Shown piece by piece: positions 25,001 to 36,706 of a stretch of 64,000 nucleotides of DNA (its first letter is position 1; each line of letters opens with the position of its first letter). The notes beneath the pieces were generated by a model that saw nothing but the letters and a program-made list of their open reading frames with translations, had not been told where the DNA came from and searched no databases. The stretch spans positions 8,920,503 through 8,984,502 of the forward strand of contig NC_059473.1 in NCBI RefSeq assembly GCF_018139145.2, given 5' to 3'. Made by a program: the position numbers and the translations under genes. This stretch comes from Gymnogyps californianus. Lineage: Eukaryota > Chordata > Aves > Accipitriformes > Cathartidae.

Positions 25001-26630
25001 AAAGCTTTAAAAACTTCCCATATGCTACATCATGTTCACTTCCACAATTGACCAAAATTCACAAATTCTCCATCTGACAATGAACTCCCCAATCCAGACG
25101 CGAGTAAAGAGAGGATTAATAAAGTTCTACGTACACATAGATGCTTCAAAATAACAAAATAACACAGAAATAATGTAAGATTGGACCCAAACCATCTCTG
25201 AGGAATATACAAATGATAATTCCCAGTTCAGTATCTAGACAGATATTAAACAGTCCATTCTGTCATGTCATCTGCTAGGCAATTACCAACCCTGCTCTGT
25301 TCTCTATGCTATTTGTGCTTCATTTTCATTTTTAAGCATGGAGCCACTCAACTTATTTGGAAGTCAGATAAAAGACACGGTGATGAACTTAAATTAAAGG
25401 AATCAAAAAGTGATACACAGCAAAAAATCAACTACAAAAATCAAGTTTCAGATCAGTGATAAGGAGAATTAAAAAATTACTTCTAAATGCTTGCTTAAAT
25501 TGCACTCCAAACAAGTTTATGTTCAGCATATACAGCAAGTCATGAAAGCTTAAGCTTTGTTTTCAAAATTTTTATTTAACAGAATAGTTAAAACATTTGG
25601 CAAAAAAATGTTAAGTCTACATTCTGGAAAAGAAATTGTGGGAATTACTCCTGTGTGTGTGTATGTGCGCACATGTGTGCTTGTATGCATGTATGGAACA
25701 AAGTGGCCCATTAAAATATCGCTTCAGACTATCACCCTGATCACAAGCCAAATGCTAATGTAAAATCTTACCAGTACAACTGGACAGCAGGAAAGCAAAG
25801 ATACATGCAGAGAACACAAAAGCGTCAGTCTACGTCACACAAAAAACACAGTATGGAAATCACCAAGTTGCCCTCTTGGATCTGTACTACATGTACAAAG
25901 CGCAAGAGAGCACTGTGTGGATTTAACTGCTCCAGAAGTAGTCTGGAGTCATATAAAGAGTGCAACGCAGGCCAGCTTATGTGAATCAGTTGCAAAAATC
26001 CCTGTGCTTGGTACTCCAGAGTATGCTTAGGCCAGATGCATCTGTTTGGTTTGATGAAGACCTACTGGAGGAGATTCAACTGCAGAAATCCCATCGAAAG
26101 TTGTTTTTCAAGTTTACAAACCATTTCTGACTGAAATTTGAATCTGAAGGCCCACGCAAAAAATCTGTTTCCACTATGCGCCGCATTCACTGAGATACCC
26201 AATGTAACATAAAAGGTGATTATTCACAGGTCTTGTTGATACAACACAAATACCAACGGGATGAGGGATCCACTTGCCCCTGCCCCAGGTTTTCTTCACT
26301 TGCAACTCAAAAAGAAACATGCAGTAATTTAAAGGTTTGTTAGAGATAAGCTGTCCTGCACTGTGAGGTCACTATGGTGAAGAAAAGAAAGAGTTGTGCT
26401 TTTATTAATATTATTTTAAATCTTATTCAAAAATACCACTGTGCCTGAATATTTACTCTTAAAAGCCCTCAAAAACTAATTATTTGGAATAAGCTAAAAC
26501 AAGACTGAGAAAATTTTGTGTTATTAAAAAAAGCCAAAGAAGGTAACTTAGAACAGGAACTTTTTTTTTTTTTTAAAGGAAAAAGGCTAATGCTAGTTCA
26601 AATGCCAAGTTGAATATTTATTTGCCTTAC

Positions 26631-26690
26631 TTTCAGAATATCTTGAGTTTCATTCCACTTGTTTGTCCACTCTTTGGTCAGTTCTTGTAC
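26631..26690 (-). CDS. KIF16B: KIF16B exon 12: short exon before the FHA region
   Basis: This exon is 60 nt, exactly 20 codons, phase 0 on both sides: VQELTKEWTNKWNETQDILK. It matches the WTxKWxET segment that kinesin-3 proteins carry shortly before the FHA domain. The acceptor is CATAG|GTACAA and the donor is AAA|GTAAGG. A 45-nt A-run on the plus strand (T-run on the coding strand) lies about 190 nt upstream of the acceptor. It is the last KIF16B exon recognised in the window; at least 26.6 kb of intron follows. Confidence 0.92.
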
Positions 26691-26873
26691 CTATGAAAGA
26701 AAACAAATATTGAAAAAAAATCACATCTCTTCTAAAGTCCTTGATAATGCATTCTCAGAGAAGTACTAAATATTTGCGCAATTCTTTGTGAAGTTTAATA
26801 CTTAAACACTTAGAAGAGCACTGTTGCTCCTGCAATAAGTGGCCATAACTACAATAGCTCTCTCTCCAAAAGG

Positions 26874-26877
<4 letters not shown>

Positions 26878-26922
<45 letters not shown>
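26878..26922. repeat. 45-nt A homopolymer
   Basis: An uninterrupted run of 45 A on the plus strand, which is a T-run on the KIF16B coding strand. It lies about 190 nt upstream of the exon 12 acceptor. No LINE body is attached, so it is not obviously a retroposon tail. Its exact length may be unreliable. Confidence 0.85.
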
Positions 26923-26925
<3 letters not shown>

Positions 26926-27275
26926 CAGAATTCTTATTTACAGTATAAAACGAAACAAAGGACAGGGATAGCCACTTCAAATAATGGCAGGCATTTTGAA
27001 AGAAATGGAATAATTCCATGAAGTGCTTCATCAGTCCTACAAAGTCTACTGCCACAGATTGATCCCTTAGCTGTAATAAGACAACAGCTCCTTTCCTATG
27101 GCACAGGTAGGCACGTTCAGGCTAAAATACCCTCCAGAGGATGGCATGCAGAGAGCACCCTTTAGGAGAGAATCAGAGCAAAGTTTGCTGCAACTTCGAA
27201 ATCACACGCTTGGTTGAAATCAGCACAGAAGTGAGAAGCTGCTTGCAAAGGCATTACAGACAGGGAGTGCGTTGG

Positions 27276-28690
27276 GTATAGAATCATAGAATCATATAGG
27301 TTGGAAAAGACCTTTAAGATCATCAAGTCTAACTGTTAACCTAACACTGCCAAGTCCATCACTAGACCATGTCCCTAAGCACCACATCTACACGTCTTTT
27401 AAATACCTCCAGGGATGGTGACACAACCCACTTCCCTGGGCAGCCTGTTCCAGGGCTTGACAACCCTTTCGGTGAAGAAATTTTTCCCAATATCCAATCT
27501 AAACCTCCCCTGGCACAACTTGAGGCCATTTCCTCCCTTCCTATCACTTGTTACCTGGGGAAAGAGACAGACACCCACCTTGCTACAACCTCCTTTCAAG
27601 GTAGTTGTAGAGAGCGATAAGGTCTCCCCTGAGCTTCCCTTTCTCCAGACTAAACAACCCCAGTTCCCTCAGCCACTCCTCCTAAGACCTGTTCTCTAGA
27701 CCCTTCCCCAGCTTCATTGCTCCTCTTTGGACACGCTCTAGCACCTCAATGTCTTTCTCGTAGTGAGGGGCCCAAAACTGAACACAGAATTCGAGATGCG
27801 GCCTCACCAGTGCCAAGTACAGGGGGACGATCACTTCCCTAGTCCTGCTGGCCACACTATTTCTGATACAAGCCAGGATGCTATTGGCCGCCTTGGCTAC
27901 CTGGGCACGCTGCTGGCTCACATTCAGCTGGCTGTCGACCAACACCCCCAGGTCCCTTTCCGCTGGGCAGCTTTCCAGCCACTCTTCCCCAAGCCTGTAG
28001 CGTTGCATGGGGTTGTTGTGACCCAAGTGCAGAACCCAACACTTTGCCTTGTTGAACCTCATACAATTGGCCTCAGCCCATCGACCCAGCCTGTCCAGAT
28101 CCCTCTGTAGAGCCTTCCTACCCTCAAGCAGATCAACACTCCCGCCCAACTTGGTGTCATCTGCAAACTTACTGAGGGTGCACTCGATCCCTTCGTCCAG
28201 ATCATTGATAAAGATATGAAACAGAACTGGCCCCAATACCGAGCCCTGGGGAACACCACTTGTGGCCGGCCACCAACTGGATTTAACTCCATTCACCACA
28301 ACTCTTTGGGCCCAGCCATCCAGCCAGTTTTTTACCCAGCTAAGAGTATGCCCTTCCAAGCCATGAGCAGCCAGTTTCTCCAGGAGAATGCTGTGGGAAA
28401 CAGTGTCAAAGGCTTTACTAAAGTCCAGGTAAACAACATCCACAGCCTTTCCCTCATCCACTAAGTGGGTTACTTTGTCATAGAAGGAGATCAAGTTAGT
28501 CAAGCAGGACCTGCCTTTCATGAATCCGTGCTGACTGAGCCTGATCACCTGGTTGTCCTGGATGTGCCGCGTGACGGCACTCAAGATGATCTGCTCCATA
28601 ACCTTCCCCAGCACCGAGGCCAGACTGACAGAACGCTTAGGTTTTGTCCTGCCTTTCCTACTCATCCAGTTGTCCGTCTCATAAGTTAAC
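27276..28690 (-). mobile_element. CR1 LINE, 5'-truncated, minus strand (sense to KIF16B)
   Basis: Read on the minus strand, this is the CR1 reverse transcriptase region and 3' end. It finishes at 27276 with the typical repeated ATTCTATGATTCTAT tail (AGAATCATAGAATCAT on the plus strand). The element sits in KIF16B intron 11 in the same orientation as the gene. It is truncated at the 5' end inside ORF2, before the fingers of the RT; the 28690 border is approximate. It appears to be the best preserved CR1 in the window. Confidence 0.9.
27682..28665 (-). pseudogene. CR1 ORF2 reverse transcriptase fragment, disabled
   Basis: A 327-codon open frame covers most of the CR1 [20 protein letters not shown] leads to [17 protein letters not shown], then [15 protein letters not shown], and the catalytic [11 protein letters not shown] with both Asp residues. 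The frame ends at a TAG after GLENRS; homologous CR1 proteins normally have Tyr at this position. The remaining C-terminal part ([42 protein letters not shown]) is still visible further on. It runs through to 27362 but needs at least one frame change. With no 5' end, no endonuclease and a broken C-terminus, it is a dead LINE gene and not a host protein. Confidence 0.9.
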
Positions 28691-31152
28691 TTTCATAGCT
28701 TCCATATCGGTAAAGGTTCTTTTCATTTCAGAGCCTTTCAGACTTTTTAGAAACCAGTGCATAGAGGGTGCTTCAGGCAGATCCACCTCAAAGCTCTGGC
28801 TGACTTGGAATTATAATTACATTAAATAAAAATATATATCTACACACAGACACACACACACTTTCATTTTTTACAACACCAGATTTCTGTGCAGGAATTA
28901 AATACGTAGACTTTTAAAAACATACACAAACTTTTATTATTTGAATTCACTTCATCTGCAGAAAAGCTGGGGGGGGGGGAAACAGCTATGTCCCTTTATT
29001 ACTTTACATATAAAAGCACTGTCAAAAAAAAAAAAAGTCTTCAATGCAGTTCCTCCAAGCATCTCTACACTCGCCACCTGCAGCCTACTTTCCTAGTTGT
29101 CTTTGCAGATCAGCTGCAAATTAATCAATGAGAACTAAAGAAACTTCTCTCATCTTTACCTGTATGTCAAGATTTCAACAAAGAAAAGTAAGCACATTTT
29201 TCGTTGCATCATTATCATTCCTAGTGGTAATTGGAATGTTAAAACAAAAAAAAAAAAATTGAAAAGATTAAAGGAAAACATGAAGAAGGTCTATCGTAAC
29301 TCTATTCACCATACCAAAACAATTTTTATTCCTCAGAAACAATTTAAAAATTTTTCTCATATAAGGCAAATCAACTCATTAAAGAAAGCCACCATATATT
29401 TGTCAGATAATTTAAATATGGTGATAAAGTCTTTAGATCTGTATAAACAAATTAATTATTGCACTCATTCAATTATAAAAAAGCTATAACCACTGCAATA
29501 TCTACTAAGAATTTTCAGTAATTATGTCTGTTGTAATTATCATGAATAGTAATCACATAACCTTCTAATGAGGCTGACAAAAGATAATAAAATATGCTCG
29601 ATACACTCCCCACACAGGGGGCCAACACTTCTGAGCAGGACAAGCAGTGATTACTGTCAGAGAATGAATAACACACTCTAATTAGCAAACAGTCAGCAGT
29701 TTATATTACTCAGCTACTTTTTGATAAAAAGCTTTTTGTTTGTGCACAAAAATAAAAGCATACTACACGTACTAACAATATTATCATTCACCTCTGATTG
29801 AGCTAAAAACTTCTTAAAACCTAGTATGAATATGAAAAAAAAAAAGTCTGCAACTGAGGGCTCAAACTACAGTTACGCAGGTCCTACTTTAATTATTGAC
29901 TACAACACAGTAAGGATTCCTGCATATACTACAGAGTTGTAAAATACATTCCTAGCAGAAACTTGGCTTATGGAGAAGCCTGGAGTCTACTTTGCAGCTA
30001 TGGTTCATACTAATACACATATTTTGTCCATTTTTGTCATGAAGTTTATTTTTGAGGTATCATTTCACTGAAAAGTATTTCATCATGCCTTTAAAATTGG
30101 TACTACCAATGGGAATCCTGAAAAGCGCAGACATATACTGTACCAATTACTTAGGTCAAAACAGGATTCTCAAAGCAATGCATTCATTCTCTAATTGTAA
30201 AGGTCTAAGCAGCACCAGTGTAAACTTTACAATTTAAACCAGCTAAGAAGCCCCTATTTTTTAAAGGCATCATATCTACATTTGATTGGCATCTTGTTGA
30301 CAATATTCAGAACTAAATATTTGCTGCCATGTAGCTGAATGATTCCAAATACTTTCCTCTCTCCTCTTCCAAAGTCCGAGTAATACTATTTGTTTAAAAC
30401 AGTTTGCAGTAGCTTTAAAAACAGACAAGTATATAAAGAATGAAAGATTGCAAATTAGAGAAATGAGAGTGCCATTATATCTACGTTCTTTTGGACCCTA
30501 TGAGTATATCTAAAGTGTCTGGGCATTTTTCCCAGCCTTTACGCTGCGCTGGATTATTAAAACAACTTGGTGTGAGGCACACTATGAAGTACACCTAGAT
30601 CTTAGACCCTCCTCAAATTAGGCACTGAACATATTTGTACATACCAGATTTAAAGACTGAAATTTTCTGAAAACCTACCCCACAACACAAGTTATTGATT
30701 GCTTGAAAACACAGAAGAGTTGACCATTTTCCCCATAAATCTTTTACTGTATTTTCTATACACTGAATGCTTTGTAACTGTGATTACTGGTTACTGATTA
30801 CTCTGATTTAGTGGCTTTTCCCTCTCTATTCTATTTACAAACATACTTTTTTATTAAGGCAAGCTGGCCTGGGAACAAATACTTTCATTAAATAGAACAG
30901 TTATATAAATATCAAAGATATACTTTGTTCTTAGTTATAATGTTCTCTTACATTAGTAGGATAACAAAATTACAAGTTCACACATAGGGGGGTTTTTTAA
31001 AAAAAAGCACCAAGACAATGCTGTTTGGTGGGAGAAAGTTTAGTTGTATATCAAAAAAAAAAAATCCTGAATATTACCAACACTCTTGCATCCAGACCCC
31101 CCCCCTTTCCTTTTTTTTTGTTTAAAAACTGTTTTATGAAATTATAACTCAC

Positions 31153-31218
31153 CCTTGCTTCATTCTGCTGAAGCTTTTCTTCCATACTTAAAGCTGTTGG
31201 AGAATCCAAGAGTGCAAT
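31153..31218 (-). CDS. KIF16B: KIF16B exon 11: short post-neck exon
   Basis: This exon is 66 nt, exactly 22 codons, phase 0 on both sides. It reads IALLDSPTALSMEEKLQQNE and ends AR. It corresponds to the acidic, helical linker between the neck coil and the FHA domain. Because it is in phase 0 and a multiple of three, it could be skipped without a frameshift. The acceptor is TTTTAG|ATTGCA and the donor is AGG|GTGAGT. Recognition rests on direct similarity to KIF16B and on frame continuity with its neighbours. Confidence 0.92.
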
Positions 31219-33142
31219 CTAAAATTGTAAAAAGTAAACATCATCGAGTTAAAAAAAAGGAAGAAAAAAGTAACAATTTCTGGCAGAATCAAATGAAAGA
31301 AACGCGAGTGTTCAACTTTTTTGATTATTTAGGATGAAGTATTTTAAACTGCAATATACATCATTTTACCTTGAAATATTGTAAACAGAGTAATCAAAAT
31401 CTTGTCAAAGCAGATATTTCAAATACATATCATCAGTTTGAGAGTACTATTTTCATTCACTATGTGACTGAAATGGTCACACACGTGCAGACACTGAAAC
31501 CGGACACAAGTTTATAACGGCTAATTCCTGATACATCTATCTTCATATTTCTGTTAAACATGCAAATTTATTATGCATCAATCGTTAACCATTTTGCTAT
31601 AATACATATGTATGTTGCTTATCTTTAATAAATATATATTGAGGTAACTGGCCTTAGAAAAGGAAAACTACTATACAATAAGCACACACGCAAGCAATAC
31701 TCATTGTTATGTGACCCTTCTACACTGGATCTAGCAGTATATTTTGGTAACCAGCATCTTCAGTGATCTACAGAAGCATTTGCAATACAGTATTCTGGGA
31801 ATATAAAGGAAAACCACAAAAGAAATTATAGAGAGATTTATATTCTACTGTGCATACATAACACCACCTGCTGTTTTACCAACCATGACAAATTCAATTA
31901 ACTTAAGCAAGTTCTCTATTGTCTCCCACACAGACATCTATCACATCCTACAACTGAACCAGATTTATTTTGTGATATCCACTGTTTTACAGCTTGGAAT
32001 TAGGTCAAAGCATTAGATCTTCAAAGGGGTCCAAGTTACATTTACTTTGCTAACTCTCACGCAAACCATATTTTGAAAATAAATTAATTTTCACCTCCTA
32101 AAGAATACAGGAGAAACACAAGTATAATAAATGAACCCCATAAAGAGTTTTCCAATTGTTTGTAACAAAGCAGAGCTCTCCGCTTCAATCATCTACAATA
32201 CCTATTACTGCTTCCAACTGTGGTCCCATCCCCTTTTTCAGCAAACGTTTTATAGCACGAAATCTAGCTGAAGTACTAGCCTTGTATTAAAAAAAAGTCT
32301 ATGCTGAACTGACATTTCACATTACGCAGCCGATCTGAAATAAAATTAGATTGTTCTAGATATAAATCTGAAGTATCATTTCAGATACTTCCAAATCGTA
32401 TTTGCTCAACTATGAAAGCTAGCAGTCCCAAGTGGCATTATTTAGAAGAGACGACTGGCCTGAGCCAATTGCATATTCTTTATTGTTAGCTTGATTTCAC
32501 CATCCTGGAAACAGAGAAGAAATTAAGCCTAACTGAGCTTGTGCAGCAAATCTTTATAGTGGCTAATACTGACAGAAGAACAAGAAAGAGAATCATGCAA
32601 AAGGGAAGTATAGCATGACACGTTTTCTTACATCACCACTGAAAATACTTTCACGTATTTAGCATGTTACATGCTTTCTGATGTACTGTGGAGCCAAACA
32701 CAAATAAAATGTATTGTTTAAACCCGCCCATACTCCTACATTTTTATATTTATGCATCTTAAATACTTTATACCTTCTACTTCTTTTAGGATACTAGATA
32801 AAGTACTTCTTCAGTCCATCAGGCTAGACCCAGGAAATATGTTACTGCTCAGTCTCCTTATGCTGTGGTGACTACCTGTTCCACAGCACACTGCAATCAA
32901 GCTCTCATTATATTAAGAGAAAGCTAAAAGTTTTGGGATGACAGTTTTTCCCTCCTTATGTTAAAAGGGGTAATCTACTGGCCATATGGAACCTGATTCA
33001 ATCAGGAAAATAATATTCATTCATAGCCTCCTAGAGCTTGTTTACTCAAATCAATATAATGAAAGATAATTATCTCATTACATTCTAGAAATAGATGTTA
33101 TAACTCAAGGAAAATTACACATAAATTTCAAGTAAAGCTAAC
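31219..33142 (-). other. KIF16B intron 10 (1,924 nt)
   Basis: No mobile element recognised. It contains one small hairpin near 32373. The donor GTTAGC is slightly non-consensus; the acceptor is TTTTAG. Confidence 0.85.
32373..32394. repeat. Small hairpin, 8-nt arms
   Basis: GAAGTATC and GATACTTC flank a six-nt loop (ATTTCA). It is a short perfect stem in KIF16B intron 10 and may be chance. Confidence 0.4.
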
Positions 33143-33318
33143 CTGATTCCCTTGAGCAAGCAGGGCTTTTAACCGGGCTATTTCAGCTCTCAGCTCACGG
33201 ATCAGTTTGACGTTAGGATCCTCATTAATAGTAGGCTTGTTGATGATGTTTTTGGCTCTATTTGCATAGCGAAGTGTACTTAAAGTTTCTCCATAATTGA
33301 CATCAGCAGGTGAAATAG
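33143..33318 (-). CDS. KIF16B: KIF16B exon 10: end of motor core and neck
   Basis: This exon is 176 nt: two bases completing Thr, then 58 codons, phase 0 at the end. It encodes [20 protein letters not shown] and [13 protein letters not shown], the final strand and last helix of the motor with the conserved YANRAKNI. It then continues with [18 protein letters not shown], a heptad-like segment forming the neck coil. The acceptor is TTAG|CTATTT and the donor is CAG|GTTAGC, which is less typical at its third intron base (T instead of A/G). Confidence 0.95.
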
Positions 33319-34713
33319 CTAAGGAGATGAAATCAGGAACAGTTTATCCAGCACCATATGTTTCATTTAGTAAAGTTAGTTTATATTTTAAAAAAATCAG
33401 ATAAACTTAATGTGGATGAAGAGACAGAAATATATGACTAACTAGTATGGCTACAATTTGTTCCAATTCTTCACCTAGCTCCACTGCTTTCATGTCACTG
33501 TCACCTTGCTTAAGTAAACATTGTATTAGAATCGTGTATTAGAATAATCAGGTCCAACAATCAAGCGTTGTAAAGAAATCTTGCTCTCAATCTACTTAAC
33601 ATTTACATTTCTCTGGTAAGCATAAATGTCCTATATGAATAGTTTACAGGCTTTTTTGCAAATTTCTTACAAGAACAGTGGGAAAAACGGTGAGTATTTT
33701 GTAAGTATCAATGTAATCATTGAATGGAAAAGTCATTTCAGGTAAAAACACAGTCGATTCAGTCCAAGTTTTGAAGGGAAATTAAACAGCATTCAAACAA
33801 AAAGCAGACATGAAAACCAAAACAAGAGAAGAGCTTCTATAATTTACAAACCTAGCTGTTCTGCTGAGCTGCAGGCACCTGGCAGCACACAGAACTGCTA
33901 CCTATCTGATGCATCAAGACAAACCAGTATTATTTTTACAGGCAACTTAACCAGGAAAAACAATGCAGTTTAAATGAAAATGCTAATGCTATCCTTTACT
34001 TAATTTTCCTAACAATATACAAGATATTCCCAATTAGAAAGATAATTACCACATCCAAATAGATGAGCAAAAACAGAAGAGAACACCATGCAGAAATGAT
34101 GAGGGACCAGAAATCTCAATAATCAAACTGAACAAGAGACCCAGAGAATCAGACAATGAAAACACCTGAAAAAATAATCACGTAACCAAAATATTCTGCC
34201 CTTCCTCATTCTCTCAACAGTAATATATATTCTTTTTGTGGTAGAGACTCCCTGAATTAGGCGAGATGCACTTGGCAACAGACTAACAACTAGCTTCCTC
34301 TAGCTCACACTATCACTTCTCTATTTTATCTACTGTCTCTGCTCCACTACTCACTTATTCTCTTCTGGAAGGATGTTACAATACATTACAGAAACATGAC
34401 AAATCAGAATTGGATGTATTTTTATAAGAGCCTTTCCTACAATTTGAGGTGATCTTCCTGCTTTTTTTGTGTTTAGTTACAGAAAAGGCAGGCCAAATGT
34501 ATCCGGACAGCTTGTCAGGCTCTGTTAGGCAATTCAGCCACATTACCAGTAGAGTTACTGTTGGAGCAAAGATCAACCATCAGGGCTCTGCCTAGCAGAA
34601 GCATCGTTAATAGATGAGGAAGTAGCTGAAAAAGCAGCTGGGCACTGTAATCATTAGTATAGGCACTGAAAGCTCACTGTGTTTCTAAAACTTCTCTTTC
34701 CAATCACTCTGTC

Positions 34714-34771
34714 AAAAAAAAAAAAACAAACAAAAACCAAACCCAAACAAACAAAACAAAAAAAACCCCCC
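34714..34771. repeat. A-rich low-complexity stretch with CAAA units
   Basis: A12 followed by repeated CAAA/CCAAA units and ending in AAAAAAAACCCCCC. It is low-complexity DNA in KIF16B intron 9. Confidence 0.6.
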
Positions 34772-35532
34772 ATGTTACTCAACCATGCAACTGAAAGAAA
34801 GCATCAAGAAGAAAGATGCCAGCAGTGTGTTACTTAAAAAGTCAGAAAAACAAAGCAGAGTCTGGTCCAAGATCATCTCTCGGTACTACTATGATCAGCC
34901 TGAGGAAAAAAAGTGGCATGGATTCCAAAAACATCCCCAACAAAGGAACTGCTATCCAGAGAATTTGACGGTAACAAAGCGATTGAAGAACCAGAATTTG
35001 ACCCAATGCATTTTACTCCCTCGATTCTGCTCTCCCACCATTCCCAAGAGAGGACTGCATCAGTTAGACTGCATTTCATTTGAGCAGGAAAGAGTGAGAG
35101 AAATTTCAGAGCTGCTCTTCTCTTCACTCCTTACACCTCCGACATCCAAAATCCTCCCCTTCCCTTAAACATCCTCCCGGCTTCACTTGTTTTTTTTGGG
35201 AATGGAATTCCCATTCCAATTTGTTGAAAAACCCACAATACATATGCCATAAGTAGGTTTTTAAAACAAGTGATCCTTACAGAGCTTCCTACGGGTAAAA
35301 AGGAAACTGTAAGAAAAGTTTGCAAGATGACTGATCATAAATAATTAAATTTAGACAAAAAGTTAAAACGCTGTGTGCATTCAAAAAGTAGGTTAAATAA
35401 AAATGACAGTCTTACCCACTGAATGTCAAAAGAGACCAGGTTGTTTCTGCTACTAATGCAACAAAAAACACCACAGTTTTGGAAAAGCAAACTGATTCAC
35501 ACATCAGTATTGACTAGATGCACAAAGCTGGA

Positions 35533-35549
35533 TTTTTTTTTTTTTTTTT
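35533..35549. repeat. T17 homopolymer
   Basis: Seventeen consecutive T on the plus strand in KIF16B intron 9. It is simple sequence. Confidence 0.6.
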
Positions 35550-36224
35550 CTGGGGATTAAAGTCTGCAACCTGGGGAGGAGAGGTGTAAGGGGAGAGAAG
35601 TACAAGACTACCTAGGTCCAGGTTTGAGCATTTACCATGAGTAACAGAGCTGTCTGGAATGCAAATGAACCTCAAGATTAAACAGGAACTATTACTTAAA
35701 GTTTAACGGGTCAGATTAGCTAATCATTACACTGTGCACATGTCAAAGAAACACAGCAGTGAGGTAGATGTCAGAGCAAATGCAAACAATTAGGCACATA
35801 CATTTGGATGATCCTTCCTTATGCAAACAAATGTCTAATGACTGTACATACACAATCTGGATGCCTTGTTACTTTTGTGACCAAATACTCAGCCAGTGAT
35901 ATATGCACCCAAACAGATAATCTGCAGATGAAAATGAAGCTCCCAAATTTGGGAGGCATACCTGCTATTGTTCATGACATTACTGAACAACTAGACTGTC
36001 CCCATATACAGAATGAGACCCTATATAGTTCTATTGCTGGAAGAGATGTTGGGCAGGATGTAGGTAAAGGCAGAGTGTTACCAGAAAACTCAGAAACAAA
36101 GAAATCATTAATATGTGTAAACAATGTTCTGCCTTAACAAAGCATCTGGAATCTAAATATTTATAGCCACACCTATTAAGCATGAACTGTTCAGGATGCA
36201 AAAAAGTAATTTAAAAACACTTAC

Positions 36225-36356
36225 TGGCAATCATTATAGTTTTAGAGTTTCCTCCTAGGCTATCTTTTAACAGCCAAGTCAACACAGAGTCCCTGTAAGG
36301 CACAAATACTTGTTTCTTCTTTGAAAGTGGATTTGTTGCATCCTGAGATAAATCAG
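36225..36356 (-). CDS. KIF16B: KIF16B exon 9: loop 12 and helix 5
   Basis: This exon is 132 nt: two bases, 43 codons, one base. It encodes [20 protein letters not shown], then [19 protein letters not shown]. YRDSxLTxLL and LGGNS(K/R)T are invariant kinesin elements. The lysine cluster SKKK lies in loop 12, where kinesin-3 motors carry the basic K-loop that interacts with the tubulin tail; here it is short compared with KIF1A. The acceptor is CGCAG|CTGATT with a pyrimidine tract interrupted by purines. The donor is GCCA|GTAAGT. Intron 8 before it is only 181 nt. Confidence 0.96.
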
Positions 36357-36537
36357 CTGCGATGTGGAGGTAGGAAAAAAAAAAGGCAATTATGTATTTT
36401 CATTCATTTTCAAAAACGGTATACATTAGGCCGCTATTTGTGTAAGTAAAAACAAACAGAAGTGTAAGTAAACAGAAAGGTATTTAATGACTAAAAAAAA
36501 CCCCCAAAACAAACAAGCACAAAAACCAGAGACTTAC
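36357..36537 (-). other. KIF16B intron 8 (181 nt)
   Basis: The shortest intron of the gene in this window. It holds an A8 run and a T-rich stretch on the coding strand before the acceptor. Nothing else is visible. Confidence 0.9.
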
Positions 36538-36706
36538 CTAAGGCAGAAATTACATTTCCCAGAGTAACTAGAGATTTGTTAATATTTCCTCCTTCCTTTA
36601 ATCTAACCCCTGTGGCACCGGTGGCATCTGCTCTCTCACTTCCAGCAAGATCTACCAAATGAATCTTGCTAACAGTTTCACAAGGCATTTCAGAATCAAA
36701 TTTAGC
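36538..36706 (-). CDS. KIF16B: KIF16B exon 8: switch II exon
   Basis: This exon is 169 nt: 56 codons plus one base of the next Ala codon. It contains [19 protein letters not shown], where DLAGSE is the kinesin switch II motif, followed by [20 protein letters not shown], the relay helix that contacts tubulin. The acceptor is TGTAG|GCTAAA and the donor is TTAG|GTAAGT. An A-run of 18 nt on the plus strand just beyond the acceptor (about 36712-36729) is the T-rich polypyrimidine tract on the coding strand. Confidence 0.97.

Larger units (their letters stand above)
10717..26630. other. Intron 12 (rest): no exon recognised
   Basis: About 15.9 kb of AT-rich DNA from the ERVL-like LTR to the exon 12 donor. 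It contains scattered homopolymers (A near 11930, 14130 and 21565; the A10-G16 junction at 18413) and the double hairpin at 16354. The frame at 17415-17657 (80 codons, plus) has no recognisable domain. The segment 17330-17650 is somewhat less AT-rich and could be an old unrecognised repeat. Confidence 0.55.
26691..31152 (-). other. KIF16B intron 11 (4,462 nt)
   Basis: Contains the A45 run (26878-26922) and the sense-oriented CR1 (27276-28690). The remainder is AT-rich, with a G10 run near 28971 and a C-run followed by a T-run near 31097. Borders are GT at 31152-31151 and AG at 26692-26691. Confidence 0.85.
33319..36224 (-). other. KIF16B intron 9 (2,906 nt)
   Basis: Plus-strand open frames at 34785-35168 (127 codons) and 35808-36137 (109 codons) show no known domain and are probably chance. 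It contains the A-rich run at 34714 and the T17 at 35533. No mobile element was recognised. Confidence 0.8.

Noticed and set aside
1..26630. Search for the next KIF16B exon (FHA domain)
   Set aside because: No segment resembling the expected residues with splice sites was seen. The exon probably lies to the left of the window, although a short diverged exon could be missed by eye.
34785..35168. 127-codon open frame on the plus strand in KIF16B intron 9
   Set aside because: No recognisable domain, overlaps an 84-codon frame on the other strand, and lacks splice or promoter context. Probably chance.
35808..36137. 109-codon open frame on the plus strand
   Set aside because: Composition and sequence show no family signature and it lies antisense in an intron. 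Conservation would be needed to support it.
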